Origin: Planctomycetota bacterium
GTDB lineage: Bacteria; Planctomycetota; UBA1135; GCA-002686595
Assembly: GCA_020638875.1 (NCBI GenBank)
Contig: JACKHS010000016.1
Coordinates: forward strand, 1 to 64,000
Direction: 5' to 3'
DNA length: 64,000 nucleotides
Below the pieces are notes generated by a model. That model was not told the origin of the DNA and searched no databases. It worked only from the letters and a program-made list of their open reading frames with translations. Position 1 is the first letter of the stretch. Every line of letters starts with the position of its first letter. Both the position numbers and the translations under genes were made by a program. Below, in pieces: positions 34,355 through 44,310 of this stretch.

Positions 34355-35713
34355 TCAGGCGACGGTCGCGGCGGCGGCCAGGGGAGCGAGGGTGCGCACG
34401 AGCGCGTCGATCTCGCGCCGCGTGGTGAGTTCGGTGAAGGCCAGGAGCAGGGCGTTGGGGCCCAGCTCGGGGTACCAGCGGCCGATCTCGAAGCCGCCGA
34501 TCATGCCGGCCGCGTCGACGGCGCGGTTGACCTGCGCCGCGGGCACGGGGCAGTCGAGCACGAACTCGTTGAACGACGCGCCGGCGCCGTAGCGCAGCGA
34601 GAAGCCCGGCAGGGCCTCGAGCTCGCGCGCGGCGTACTGCGTCTTGGCCAGGCAGTGCTCGGCCACCTCGCGCAGACCCGCCGGGCCGGCGGCGGCCATG
34701 TAGATGGCGCCGCGCAGCGCGATGAGCGCGTTGTTCGTGCAGATGTTGCTGGTCGCCTTGGCGCGGCGGATGTGCTGCTCGCGCGTCTGGAAGGTCAGCG
34801 CGAAGCCGCGCCGTCCCTGACCGTCGACGGTCTGCCCGACGATGCGGCCGGGCATGCGCCGCACGTTGGCGAGGCGCGTGGCGAACAGGCCGAACGACGG
34901 GCCGCCGAACGCGGTGGGCACGCCCAGCGACTGGCCGTCGCCGACGGCGACGTCGAAGCCCTGCGCGCCGGGGCTCTCGAGCAGGCCCAACGCGATCGGG
35001 TAGACGCACGCGACCGAGATCGCGCCGGCCTGCTTGGCCGCGGCGGCCTGCGCCGCGCCGTCCTCGATCACGCCCAGCGTGTTGGGCGACTGCACGACGA
35101 GCGCGCAGGTCTTGTCGTCGAGCAGACCGCCGAGCTCGGTGCGGCCGTCCGCGCCCAGCGGCGCCTCGACGACCTCGAGCCCGGTCCACTCCAGGTAGGT
35201 CGTGATCGTGCGTCGCGTGTGCGGGTGCACGCCGCGCGAGACCACCACCTTGTCGCGGCCGCGCGTCAGGTTCGCGGCCATCACCACCGCCTCGGCCGCG
35301 GCCGAGGAGCCGTCGTACATCGACGCGTTGGCGACCTCCATGCCCGTGAGCGCCGCGACCATGGTCTGGAACTCGAAGAAGGCCGTCAGCGTGCCCTGAC
35401 TGGCTTCGGGCTGGTAGGGCGTGTACGCCGTGACGAACTCCTGGCGGCCTTGCAGCGCGTCGACCACGCGCGGCCACCAGTGGCGGTACATGCCCGCCCC
35501 CAGGAAGCAGCCGGCGGTCGTGGTCGAGTTCCAGGAGGCCAGCTCCTGCAGCTCGCTCCACAGCTCGTCCTCGGACAGGCCCGCGTCGATCGGCAGCGGG
35601 CCCTTGTGGCGCAGCTCCGCGGGGATGCCCTCGAAGAGGTCCTCGAGGGTCTTCACGCCCACGGCCGCGAGCATCGCTGCGCGGTCGGCGTCGGTGTTCT
35701 GGATGAAGGGCAT
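34355..35713 (-). CDS. gcvPA: Glycine dehydrogenase (decarboxylating) subunit 1
   Basis: A 452-residue partner of GcvPB, with the expected N-terminus MPFIQNTDADRAAML and motifs GAGMYRHWWP, TAYTPYQPEASQGTL, NASMYDGSSAAAEA and GEPQSLG-type residues in VGDGQSLGVPTAFGG. Together the two subunits replace the single-chain GcvP. It lies between gcvH and gcvPB in the operon. Confidence 0.97.
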   Translation of the reverse strand: MPFIQNTDADRAAMLAAVGVKTLEDLFEGIPAELRHKGPLPIDAGLSEDELWSELQELASWNSTTTAGCFLGAGMYRHWWPRVVDALQGRQEFVTAYTPYQPEASQGTLTAFFEFQTMVAALTGMEVANASMYDGSSAAAEAVVMAANLTRGRDKVVVSRGVHPHTRRTITTYLEWTGLEVVEAPLGADGRTELGGLLDDKTCALVVQSPNTLGVIEDGAAQAAAAKQAGAISVACVYPIALGLLESPGAQGFDVAVGDGQSLGVPTAFGGPSFGLFATRLANVRRMPGRIVGQTVDGQGRRGFALTFQTREQHIRRAKATSNICTNNALIALRGAIYMAAAGPAGLREVAEHCLAKTQYAARELEALPGFSLRYGAGASFNEFVLDCPVPAAQVNRAVDAAGMIGGFEIGRWYPELGPNALLLAFTELTTRREIDALVRTLAPLAAAATVA

Positions 35714-35743
35714 GGTCGTCGTGGTGCGGGCGGGCCCGCGCTG

Positions 35744-36139
35744 TCAGTTCTGGCTGGCGAGCAGGGCCTCGTAGCCCTCGGCGTCCAGGAGCTTGGAGGT
35801 GTCCTTGGTGGCGAGCTTGATCTTGATCAGCCAGCCGCGATCCCACGGGTCCTCGGAGAGGATCTCGAGGTGGTCCTCGATGGCCGGGTTGATCTCGACG
35901 ACCTCGCCGGCGAGCGGCGTGTTGAGGTCGGCGACGGCCTTGACCGACTCGATCTCGCCGAAGGTCTCGCCGTCCTCGAGCGTGCGGCCCACTTCGGGCA
36001 GGTCGCAGTACACGAGGTCGCCCTCGTTGCCGCTGGAGAGCTCGTCCACGGCGAAGTCCGTGATGCCGATCAGCGCGGTGTCGCCGGTGATCTTGATCCA
36101 CTCGTGCGAGGGCAGGTAGTGACGGTCGTTGGGGCGCAT
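35744..36139 (-). CDS. gcvH: Glycine cleavage system H protein
   Basis: A 131-residue lipoyl carrier that shuttles the aminomethyl intermediate between the P, T and L proteins. The lipoylated lysine is Lys67 in GEIESVKAVAD, in the normal hairpin context. The start (MRPNDRHYLPSHEW) and length are normal. Confidence 0.97.
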   Translation of the reverse strand: MRPNDRHYLPSHEWIKITGDTALIGITDFAVDELSSGNEGDLVYCDLPEVGRTLEDGETFGEIESVKAVADLNTPLAGEVVEINPAIEDHLEILSEDPWDRGWLIKIKLATKDTSKLLDAEGYEALLASQN

Positions 36140-36210
36140 GGGTCGTGGAGCGCTCGGCGCTCGGGTTGGGGTGGCTGGGGGTCGGTGGAGCCGCGGCGCG
36201 CGGCTCCGCG

Positions 36211-37308
36211 TTACTTGCGCGTGCGCGAGTAGAAGGGCAGCTCGCGCAGGACGACCGTCTGGCGCTTGCCGCGGACGTCCATCTGGAGCTCGGTCCCGGG
36301 GTTGCCGAGGTCCGTCGGCACGTAGGCCGTGCCGATGTTCGTGTTCAGGGTGGGGGAGACGGCGCCGCTGACCACCTCGCCCACCTCGTGGTCGGCGTGG
36401 AACAGCTTGTAGCCCTGGCGCGGCACGCGCGGGCCGTCGGTGACGAGGCCGACGAGCTTACGCGTCGGCGCGGAGCGCACGGCGAGCAGCGCGTCGCGCC
36501 CGATCCAGTCGCCCTTCTCCTGGACGAAGGAGAGCGCGAAGCCGAGGTCGGCCTCGACGGGGTTGTGCGCGGCGTCGATCTCGTGGCCGTACAGCGGCAT
36601 GCCCGCCTCGAGCCGCAGCGTGTCGCGCGCGCCGAGGCCGATGGGCTGCACGCCCGCCGCCGCGCCGGCGTCGGCGAGCGCCTGCCAGATGCCCTCCGCC
36701 TCCGCGTTGGGGAAGTACAGCTCGAAGCCGTTCTCGCCCGTGTAGCCCGTGCGGCTGATGCGCGTGTTCGCGCGGCCGCAGACGGTGCCGAAGGTGTACT
36801 TGTAGTAGCCGAGCTTGCCGAGGTCGCAGTCGGTCGTGACGGTCGCGAGCACCTCGAGCGCGGCGGGGCCCTGCAGCGCGATCATCGTCTCGCGCGACGT
36901 GCGGTGGTCGATCTCGACGTCGAAGCCCGCGCGCTGCTCCTCCATCCACGCGAGCACCGCGTCGGTGTTCGACGCGTTGACGACGAGGTACACCTCGTCG
37001 GCGCCCTTGTAGACGAGCAGGTCGTCGATCGGGTTGCCGTCCGCGCGGCACATCAACGTGTAGCGGATCGAGCCGTCGGGGATGCGCTCGACGTAGTTCG
37101 TGCAGAGGCGGTCGAGCCAGGCGACGCGGTCGGGGCCGGTGATCGAGATGCGGCCCATGTGGCCGAGGTCGAACAGGCCGGCGCGTTCGCGCACGCAGCG
37201 CGTCTCGTCGAGGATCGAGCCGTACTGCACCGGCATGTGCCAACCGCCGAACTCGACCATCTTGGCGCCGAGGCGGACGTGGACGTCGTGCAGGGGGGTC
37301 TGTCGCAT
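36211..37308 (-). CDS. gcvT: Aminomethyltransferase (glycine cleavage T protein)
   Basis: A 365-residue tetrahydrofolate-dependent T-protein. The start at 37308 (MRQTPLHDVHVRLGAKMVEFG) is the family start; upstream frame extension would run through the riboswitch. Motifs include FDLGHMGRISITGPD, TGYTGENGFELYFP and LGARDTLRLEAGMPLYGHE. It is the first gene of the operon gcvT-gcvH-gcvPA-gcvPB-lipoyl transferase, controlled by the glycine riboswitch 139 bp upstream. The lpd (L-protein) gene is not in the window. Confidence 0.97.
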   Translation of the reverse strand: MRQTPLHDVHVRLGAKMVEFGGWHMPVQYGSILDETRCVRERAGLFDLGHMGRISITGPDRVAWLDRLCTNYVERIPDGSIRYTLMCRADGNPIDDLLVYKGADEVYLVVNASNTDAVLAWMEEQRAGFDVEIDHRTSRETMIALQGPAALEVLATVTTDCDLGKLGYYKYTFGTVCGRANTRISRTGYTGENGFELYFPNAEAEGIWQALADAGAAAGVQPIGLGARDTLRLEAGMPLYGHEIDAAHNPVEADLGFALSFVQEKGDWIGRDALLAVRSAPTRKLVGLVTDGPRVPRQGYKLFHADHEVGEVVSGAVSPTLNTNIGTAYVPTDLGNPGTELQMDVRGKRQTVVLRELPFYSRTRK

Positions 37309-37446
37309 GGACGTGCGTGGCTGGGGCCGCGTCGCGAAGGGGCGGCCGTCGAGGGGGAGTGGGGCGGGTCGCCCCGGGCGATGGCGCCCCTGTCCCCCGT
37401 GCGCGCGGGGCGGTCCCCGCGTCGTCGCCAGCGTCCAGGAGTGGAT

Positions 37447-37542
37447 CAGGTCTGGGTCCTGGTGCCTGAGAGTTTCGCCCACTCGGGCTTGCCCCTTCGG
37501 CGTCCGAGCGGCGCGCGCCCCCGGAGCTCTCCCGCAGACCTG
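37447..37542 (-). promoter_or_regulatory. Glycine riboswitch, single aptamer
   Basis: On the minus strand an 8-bp P1 helix CAGGTCTG/CAGACCTG (37542-37535 and 37454-37447) closes an aptamer with the conserved blocks CGGGAGAGC, CCGAAGGGGCAAGCCC and GGGCGAAACTCTCAGGCACC in order. Only one aptamer is seen; the 138 nt between it and gcvT do not contain a second set of these blocks. It should switch on the glycine cleavage genes when glycine is high. Confidence 0.95.
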
Positions 37543-37676
37543 CGGTGTTCCAGGCGGAGAGGGTAGTGCATCGCGGGCGCCGGGCCAAGGCCCGACCGCG
37601 GCGGGGATGGGGGGGTAGGCTTCTCCGAAGGGCACCGCCGCCGCGGGAGCGCTTCGTCAGGACCGCCTCCCCGCCC

Positions 37677-39272
37677 ATGCACGACCACGCCCCGCGGGCC
37701 GCCCGAGCCCTCCTCGCCGCCCTCGTCCTCTCCTCGGTCGCCGCCGCGCAGGGGCCGTTCGCCCCCGGCCTGCGCTGGCTCGACGGCGCCGACCTGCTCA
37801 CTCCGTGGATCCCCACGCACGTCGCGTTCGGGGCGCACGACGGGCTCGTGTGGGTCGGCGCGGGCACCGGCGCGCAGCGCGTGGGGGCGTACGACGTGCC
37901 GGGCTCCGGCGCGGTCCTGCCCAGCGAGCTCGACGCGACGCTCGGCGCGGGCGTCGACCTCGTGGACGTCGCGGCCGGCGACGACGCCGCGCGACTGTTC
38001 ACGCTCACGCAGCGCGAGGACCCCGACATCTTCCACCGGCGCACCGAGGTCGCGCGCCGCGACCTGTTCGCCGCGGCGCAGGGCGCGCCCTTCGCGCCGG
38101 TGTGGACGCACGACCTCGGCTTCACGGCCAACGGGCCGGCGCGCTTCGGCTGCGACGACGCGGGCGCGGTGGTGGTGGTCGCGGCGTGGGACGACCAGCT
38201 CGGCCGCGTGCGCGTGGACCGGCTCGACGGCGCGACGGGCGCGCTGCTCGCGCGCACCGACCTCGCCGGCGCGAGCCTCGGGCCGCTCGCGCTCGCGGCG
38301 GACGGCTCCTGCACCGCGCTCGTCGTGGACGCGCGCCTCGTGCTGCTCGCGCCCGACGGCGCGGTCGAGCACGACCAGGTCTACGCGCCAGCGCCGGCCT
38401 CGCTCGCCTTCGACGGGGCGGGGCACTGGCTGGTGGTGGGCGGCGTCGGCCTCGTGCGCGTGCTCGAGCACGTGCCCGGCGCCGTGCTCGAGCTCACGAC
38501 GCGCGGCGGCCCCGCCGACGAGGTCGCGGCGCGCGTCGGCATCTCCGCGAACGCGCAGACCTGGGCCGTCGCGTGGTGGCGCTTCCAGGCGCGCGACAAC
38601 CTGCGCTACGAGGTGCTCGACGCGGCGACGAACGCGCTCGTCGTGAGCGACGCGTGGCAGGGCGTGCCCGGCGGCCTGCAGAACGCGCCGGCCGGCGTGC
38701 GTCTGTCGCGGGACGGCGCGCGCGCGGCCTTCGCCTCGTGGGGCAAGGGCGACGCGGCCCCCGAGGTCGTGCTCTACGACGTGCCGAGCGCGTCCGCGGT
38801 GTGGACGCTCGACCTGCCCGGCAGCGCGATGGACCTCGACCTCGACGCGACGGGCACGCGGCTGGCGGTCGTGACGAAGGGGCTGCACGCCAACCTGGCC
38901 AGCAGCACGGGGGAGGTGCGGCTCTACGACACCGGCGAGCGCGACCTGACCCTGCTCGCGCCGACTCGCCTGGGCGGCAGCCTGCAGGCGGCGGCCCGCC
39001 GGCCCGGGGCGAACCTCGCCCTCTATCTGGCGGGCGTGCGCGCCGGCGCGCCCTGGGCCCCGCCCGGAGCCCTCGGCCAGCTCGCGCTGGCCCGCGACGC
39101 GCGCCTGCACGTGTGGGCGCGGCCCGTCGACGCGACGGGGGAGTCCCTGCTCGCCGTGGGCCTCGGCACGAGCCCGGGGCTGGTCGGCTCGCGCTACGCG
39201 CTGCAGGCCGCGCACCGCGTGGGCGGGCAGCTCGTCTTCGGCGAGACGACGGTGGACCTGCTCATCCACTGA
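37677..39272 (+). CDS. Secreted beta-propeller-like protein
   Basis: A 531-residue exported protein: signal peptide MHDHAPRAARALLAALVLSSVAAAQG, then repeated beta-strand blocks with Asp-rich turns (HVAFGAHDGLVWVGAG, LALAADGSCTALVV, VRLSRDGARAAFASWG, MDLDLDATGTRLAVV), a pattern typical of WD40/YVTN-like propellers. The last ~100 residues (from SLQAAARRPGANLAL) form a separate beta-rich domain. ATG 37677 gives the signal peptide at the N-terminus; the frame upstream is not signal-like. Function unknown. It is divergent from the glycine operon and not linked to it. Confidence 0.8.
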   Translation: MHDHAPRAARALLAALVLSSVAAAQGPFAPGLRWLDGADLLTPWIPTHVAFGAHDGLVWVGAGTGAQRVGAYDVPGSGAVLPSELDATLGAGVDLVDVAAGDDAARLFTLTQREDPDIFHRRTEVARRDLFAAAQGAPFAPVWTHDLGFTANGPARFGCDDAGAVVVVAAWDDQLGRVRVDRLDGATGALLARTDLAGASLGPLALAADGSCTALVVDARLVLLAPDGAVEHDQVYAPAPASLAFDGAGHWLVVGGVGLVRVLEHVPGAVLELTTRGGPADEVAARVGISANAQTWAVAWWRFQARDNLRYEVLDAATNALVVSDAWQGVPGGLQNAPAGVRLSRDGARAAFASWGKGDAAPEVVLYDVPSASAVWTLDLPGSAMDLDLDATGTRLAVVTKGLHANLASSTGEVRLYDTGERDLTLLAPTRLGGSLQAAARRPGANLALYLAGVRAGAPWAPPGALGQLALARDARLHVWARPVDATGESLLAVGLGTSPGLVGSRYALQAAHRVGGQLVFGETTVDLLIH

Positions 39273-39307
39273 GCCGCGGGCGCGAACCCGCCGCGCGCGG
39301 GACGGGA

Positions 39308-39338
39308 GCGGGCCGGTCGCCGGGGGCGGCCGGCCCGC
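39308..39338. terminator. Terminator hairpin
   Basis: A 14-bp stem, GCGGGCCGGTCGCC with GGCGGCCGGCCCGC (one G-U pair), has a GGG loop and lies 36 bp after the propeller-like gene. Confidence 0.65.
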
Positions 39339-39511
39339 ACGGATTGGGGTGGTTGGCTTCAGGCCGCTCCGGACGAGCGTCGATACCCCGGCCAGCCATG
39401 CCCCGACCCCAGGGGCGCGGCGCGTCCATTCGACCCGTTCCCCCCGCGCCGCTCCCCGCCGAGGTCGCGTCGGGATCGTCCCTACGATTCGAGAAGCTCT
39501 GAGGCTCCCAA

Positions 39512-42500
39512 ATGAAGCTCGGGAAACACACCTGCTGGACCCTCCTCTGCGGACTTCCCCTGTGGCTCGCCGGCTGCTCCGGCGGAGGCGCCGGCGTGAA
39601 CGGCGGCCTGGACAGCGTCGTCCAGAACCTGACGCTGGACCCCGACGGCACCACCACGGTCGTCACCTTCACCCAGGCGCCCGGCACGGTCACGGCGGGC
39701 AACTTCAGCGCGGACGGAGGCCAGAGCGCGACGGGCGTCTCGGTCAGCGGCACCAGCGCGACCGTGACCTGGGACGCGCGCGTGACGCCGAGCCACCAAG
39801 TCAGCGTGTCGGGCGTGCCCGGCATCGATGACGGCACGAGCGGCGTCACGACGACGAACGGCAGCGCGCCGACCTTCACGATCACCGACTCGAGCATGGG
39901 CACGGGCCTGGGCGCGGACACCCTCGAGGTGACCTTCAGCGGTCCGCGCGTGGTCGAGGCGGACGCCGAGGACCCCGCGAGCTGGACGCTGACGCTGGGC
40001 AGCACCGCGGTCGACCTGTCGGACTCGACGTTCGACCTCGACCCGGCCACGCAGGTGATGAGCGTCACGCTCGGCGCGAGCGCCAGCCTGCACTCGAGCT
40101 TCACCCTCGCGGCCAGCGCGCTGACGAGCGTGGCCGACGTGGCGCTGTCGACCTCGCCCGTGGCGGGCACGGCGAGCGGTGACTCCACCGCGCCGATGCT
40201 GCTGACGGTGAACCAGAACCTCACCGAGGACGAGTACGGCCGCGTGGTCGACTTCCAGTGGGACGAGGCGATGGACCCGACCTTCAGCGAGGTCGTCTCG
40301 AACTTCGGCGTCGCCCTCCCGAACGTGGCGACGTCGGTGAGCCAGCCCAGCGCGGGCCTCCTGCGCGTGAGCTTCTCGCAGCCGGTCATCCCCGGCGTCC
40401 ACACGATCGACGTGAGCAACATGATGGACGCTCACGGCAACACGGTCGGCACCTTCAACCAGGCGGTCTTCCAGCCCACGCCGGTGGCCAACGCGTACGA
40501 CTCGTCGGACGCGGTGACCGTGGCGAACCAGGGCGGTGACTACGTCGTGGCGACCTTCGACCAGGCGTTCGACGCGACCTCGGCGGCCGACGACGCCAAC
40601 TGGGCCCTCGTGGTGGACGGCAACCCGGTCACCATGGCGAACCAGACGCTGACCTACGACTTCGCCGGCAAGAGCCTGCGCATCGACCTCGACTTCGACA
40701 TGGTCAACGGCACCACCTGGGTGCTGACCGCCTCCAACGTGCTCGAGGTCGACGGCGAGACCTTCAGCCAGGTGGCGAACGGCCTCGTCGGCGGCGACGC
40801 GACCGCGCCGACGGTGACCAGCGTCGTGCAGAACCGCGTGCAGGACCCGAGCGGCCAGACGCTCGACGTGACCTTCTCCGAGGACCTCGACGGCACCGCC
40901 GTGGCGACCCTCGGCAACTGGACCGTCTCCGGCCTCACCGTCAGCGGCGCGAACCTGCTCGGCACGCCCGACGTGGTGCGCCTGACCGTGACCGGCGGCC
41001 CGGCCGTGCCCGGCACGAACACGCTCGACGTCGCCAGCCAGGCCGACCTGGCGGGCAACGCGATGGGCAGCGCCCAGACCGGCATCGCGATCACCTCGAC
41101 CGACACCACCGCGCCGACCGCGCTCTCCGCGTCGGCCGTGGGCGCCGAGGGCGCCGACAACGACACCGTGATGGTGTTCTTCGACGACAACATGGTGCAG
41201 GCCGAGGTGGAGAACACCGCGTACTGGACCGTCGAGTCGCCCATCGGCACGGCGCTGACGGTGACCGGCTCCACGATCAGCTACGACGACACCGCGCGCC
41301 GCGCGACGCTGACGTTCGATGCGGGCAACGGCATGTTCTTCAAGAGCGGCGACGACTTCCGCGTGACGCTCGCGACGATGACCGACATCTCCGACAACGC
41401 CCTGCCGGCGACCTCGCTGACGGGCAACGTGTCGGTGGAGTCCAACCGTCCGTACGCCCACTGGGCCTACAAGGAGGCGTCGGCGACGAACGAGGTCGTG
41501 CTCTACTTCAGCGAGCACATGGACGGGACGGACAGCCTGTTCCACCCGACCACGAACGAGGACGGCACGCGCTACGAGCTCTACACGAGCGGCGCGGCGC
41601 TCAAGGGCAGCCCGACGGGCGCGACCGTGCTCGACGGTGGCCTGGGCGTGCGCCTGGTCTTCGGCTTCACCGTCGACCCGACCGACCTCTTGACCGTCGC
41701 GTACGGCACCGACCTCGCCGGCAACGAGATGTTCCCCGCGAGCCTGCTGCCGCTGGACGTCGAGGACGCCAACGAGCCGGGGCTCAACCTGCCCGCCTCG
41801 CCGCTCGTCGCGGTCTCGGGCGAGCGCAACGACCAGATCACCGTGGTCTTCGACCGCGCGATCAACCCCTGGGGCGCTACCGACCCGGCGAACTACGACG
41901 TCGCGAGCGGCGGCAGCTCGCTGGACCTCTCGCAGGCCACCTTCACCTTCGACGGTGACTCGACCGTCAGCATCCTGCTCGACGGCGCCACCGCCGACTC
42001 GGTGCAGTCCGGCGACACCTACGACTTCACCGTGACCGGCCTGCGTACCGCGCAGGGTGTCGAGCTGAGCGCGCCCGCCACGAGCCTCGGCGAGGCCGTG
42101 CAGGGCGACATCAGCACCGGCCCCGTGGTCGGCCCCGGCAAGATCTTCGTCGACCGCGCCAACCCCGACTCGCTGCTGGTCTTCGCCAACGAGGCGCTCG
42201 ACCCGACGCTGGCCGAGGACGAGGCGCGCTGGAACTGGAACTCCGGCAACTTCCCGACGCTGGCCACGCTCATCGGCCCGACCGTCGTGCGCCTGACCTT
42301 CTCGACCAACACGAGCGCTGGCACGCCGCTGGCGTACGACGTGGTCGACCTGGCCGGCAACCACGGCGGCGCGACCTTCGACCAGGTGCTCGCGTTCGAG
42401 TCCTCGGCCCCGCTGCTCACCTCGGTGAGCGGGACCGCGGTCGCCGGCGCCGGCGGGGACTGGATCTCGATCGTGTTCGACGAGCCGACCGAGCTCTCGA

Positions 42501-43039
42501 CCTGCCTCGACCCGGCCAACTACTCCGTGACCAACGGCGGCGCGCCGGTCGGCATCACGGGCGTGGGCGCCTGGTACGACAGCACGAACATGTCGGCCAA
42601 CTTCTTCCTCGACGCGGGCTACGAGCTCGAGGCCTCGTCCAGCGTGACCGTCACGGTCAGCGGCGTGCAGGACTTCAGCGGCAACACCATCGTCGGCCCG
42701 GTCGCCCTCAGCGGCGCCGTGACGGGCGACACCACCACGCCGCCCTCCGTCGACCGCGCGTACACGAACTACGGCTTCGACGCGACCGGCCTGGTCGTCG
42801 ACGTGCTGTTCAGCGAGGCCCCCGAGGAGACCTTCGTCACCAACCAGTTCAACTGGGACGTGACCGGCAGCTCGGGTCAAGTCGTGCTGGGCGTGCTGCC
42901 CACCGAGGACGAGGCCATCTACCGCGTGGTGCTCTCCGACGCCCTCGGCGCCGGTGAGGAGCTCGAGATCGCGGCCGGCCTGGCCGACCTCGCGGGCAAC
43001 ACCACCGTCGCGGTCACCTCGGTCACCGTCTACGAGTGA
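39512..43039 (+). CDS. Large lipoprotein with tandem SbsA/Big_5-type Ig-like repeats
   Basis: A 1,175-residue lipoprotein. The signal peptide ends in LWLAGC (Cys about residue 22) followed by a short Gly linker. The rest is about nine or ten tandem Ig-like units of roughly 110 residues, each opening like APTVTSVVQNRVQDPSGQTL and carrying DVTFSEDLD-type and NTLDV-type strands, with repeated DLAGN motifs. Such proteins are cell-surface structural or adhesion components. It is monocistronic, between two terminator hairpins. It shares fold type, but no long identical stretch, with the lipoprotein at 614. Confidence 0.9.
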   Translation: MKLGKHTCWTLLCGLPLWLAGCSGGGAGVNGGLDSVVQNLTLDPDGTTTVVTFTQAPGTVTAGNFSADGGQSATGVSVSGTSATVTWDARVTPSHQVSVSGVPGIDDGTSGVTTTNGSAPTFTITDSSMGTGLGADTLEVTFSGPRVVEADAEDPASWTLTLGSTAVDLSDSTFDLDPATQVMSVTLGASASLHSSFTLAASALTSVADVALSTSPVAGTASGDSTAPMLLTVNQNLTEDEYGRVVDFQWDEAMDPTFSEVVSNFGVALPNVATSVSQPSAGLLRVSFSQPVIPGVHTIDVSNMMDAHGNTVGTFNQAVFQPTPVANAYDSSDAVTVANQGGDYVVATFDQAFDATSAADDANWALVVDGNPVTMANQTLTYDFAGKSLRIDLDFDMVNGTTWVLTASNVLEVDGETFSQVANGLVGGDATAPTVTSVVQNRVQDPSGQTLDVTFSEDLDGTAVATLGNWTVSGLTVSGANLLGTPDVVRLTVTGGPAVPGTNTLDVASQADLAGNAMGSAQTGIAITSTDTTAPTALSASAVGAEGADNDTVMVFFDDNMVQAEVENTAYWTVESPIGTALTVTGSTISYDDTARRATLTFDAGNGMFFKSGDDFRVTLATMTDISDNALPATSLTGNVSVESNRPYAHWAYKEASATNEVVLYFSEHMDGTDSLFHPTTNEDGTRYELYTSGAALKGSPTGATVLDGGLGVRLVFGFTVDPTDLLTVAYGTDLAGNEMFPASLLPLDVEDANEPGLNLPASPLVAVSGERNDQITVVFDRAINPWGATDPANYDVASGGSSLDLSQATFTFDGDSTVSILLDGATADSVQSGDTYDFTVTGLRTAQGVELSAPATSLGEAVQGDISTGPVVGPGKIFVDRANPDSLLVFANEALDPTLAEDEARWNWNSGNFPTLATLIGPTVVRLTFSTNTSAGTPLAYDVVDLAGNHGGATFDQVLAFESSAPLLTSVSGTAVAGAGGDWISIVFDEPTELSTCLDPANYSVTNGGAPVGITGVGAWYDSTNMSANFFLDAGYELEASSSVTVTVSGVQDFSGNTIVGPVALSGAVTGDTTTPPSVDRAYTNYGFDATGLVVDVLFSEAPEETFVTNQFNWDVTGSSGQVVLGVLPTEDEAIYRVVLSDALGAGEELEIAAGLADLAGNTTVAVTSVTVYE

Positions 43040-43068
43040 CGCGCGGGGCCGCCTCGGTCCCACGAGCG

Positions 43069-43100
43069 GCGGCCCGCCTCCCCCGAGGGAGTCGGGCCGC
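43069..43100 (+). terminator. Terminator hairpin
   Basis: A two-part stem, GCGGCCCG/CGGGCCGC enclosing CTCCC/GGGAG with a CCGA loop, is followed by TTCC. It ends the Ig-repeat lipoprotein transcript. Confidence 0.75.
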
Positions 43101-43224
43101 TTCCGCTGCCGCGCCGCTTCGGCGCGAGTCCCGCGGGTCGTCTACAGATCCGGGTCCCCAGGGCCCGATACGCCAGGGAAATGCGGGAGGAGCGTCCGCA
43201 GCGCGGGAGAGCGCGCACCCACTC

Positions 43225-44310
43225 ATGAGCAACGCCTCAGCAATGATCAAGGAGGAGCACCTCCTGGTGGACGACGTCGTCGCGGCCCTCACCGAGCCCA
43301 TCGACGGCGCTCGGGAACCCGGCGGTCTGCGCGCCCAGATGGAGCGCGCGGCCGAGGAGTTCGACCGCCGCACGGCCGAGGCCTTCGGGAAGGCCCTGGT
43401 GGACAGCCTCTGCGAGGACCCCGGCGACGTCCGGCGCCTCGAGGCGCTGCTGATCCTCGGCCTCGCCCACCCGCACATCCTCGGCATGTACAAGGTCTCC
43501 CTCGCCGCCGAGGGGCGCCGCCTGTGCGTGCTGCTCGAGAACCGCGGCGAGGAGGAGCGCGCTCGCGGGCTGATGGAGCTGCTCGCGCAGCACGCGCCCG
43601 AGGATCGCGGCATCCAGCAAGAGCTGGCGAGCATGATGCGTCGCTGCGGCGAAGTGGACGAGCTCATCGCCCGCTGCCTCGCCCGCGCCGACGAAGAGGT
43701 CAAGAAGGGTCGCCCCATGGACGCGATCCCGTGGTTGCAGGAGATCCTGCTGCACGACCAGTCGCGCCGCGACGTGGCGCGCATGATCCGCGACCTGCGC
43801 TACCAGGAGATCGAGACCACGCAGCGGCGCTCGCGGCTGACGCGGGGCGCGGTGTTCGTCCTGGTGCTCGCCGCGGCGATCTTCGGCGTGGTGGCGCGCG
43901 AGCGCGGCATCAGCTCGCGCTACGCGGCGCTGCCCTCTGCCGGGGAGAGCGACGTCGGCGCCATGCGCGCGCGCCTGACCGGCCTCGACGAGCTCATCGA
44001 CGGCAACAAGGTCTGGCTCGGGATGATGAACGCGGTGGGGGAGCGCAGCGACCTGCGCCAACGCATCGACAAGCTCGAGGCCGAGCAGGCCGAGCGCGAC
44101 CGCAAGCTCGAGCAACTCGCCTACCAACGCCAGGCCATGGCCGAGGCCGCGCGCCTGAAGGCGCTCGACCTCGTCAACCGCGCCGAGTACGAGGGCGCGC
44201 TCTTCCAGTTCCAACGCGCGCTCGAGCTCTCCGCCCCCGATTGGGAGCGTCGCGAGCGCATCAGCGCCAACGTCGTCGCCATTCAGGAGCTCCTCGACCA
44301 GCGCAAGTGA
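43225..44310 (+). CDS. TPR-like helical protein with one membrane helix
   Basis: A 361-residue protein, first gene of the MglA-like operon. ATG 43225 starts MSNASAMIKEEHLLVDD. The N-terminal ~205 residues are helical with TPR-like spacing (ALLILGLAHPHILGMYKVSL, GLMELLAQHAPEDRGIQQ). A single membrane helix follows at about 209-226 (AVFVLVLAAAIFGVVA). Residues about 265-310 are predicted coiled coil (RQRIDKLEAEQAERDRKLEQ), then another TPR-like hairpin (NRAEYEGALFQFQRALEL). Family not recognised. Its stop overlaps the next start (TGATG), so translation is coupled to the following gene. Confidence 0.8.
   Translation: MSNASAMIKEEHLLVDDVVAALTEPIDGAREPGGLRAQMERAAEEFDRRTAEAFGKALVDSLCEDPGDVRRLEALLILGLAHPHILGMYKVSLAAEGRRLCVLLENRGEEERARGLMELLAQHAPEDRGIQQELASMMRRCGEVDELIARCLARADEEVKKGRPMDAIPWLQEILLHDQSRRDVARMIRDLRYQEIETTQRRSRLTRGAVFVLVLAAAIFGVVARERGISSRYAALPSAGESDVGAMRARLTGLDELIDGNKVWLGMMNAVGERSDLRQRIDKLEAEQAERDRKLEQLAYQRQAMAEAARLKALDLVNRAEYEGALFQFQRALELSAPDWERRERISANVVAIQELLDQRK

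Noticed and set aside
37309..37446. A second glycine aptamer downstream of the first.
   Set aside because: The conserved blocks (GAGAG, CCGAAGG.GCAA, GAAACTCTCAGG) do not recur in this stretch.
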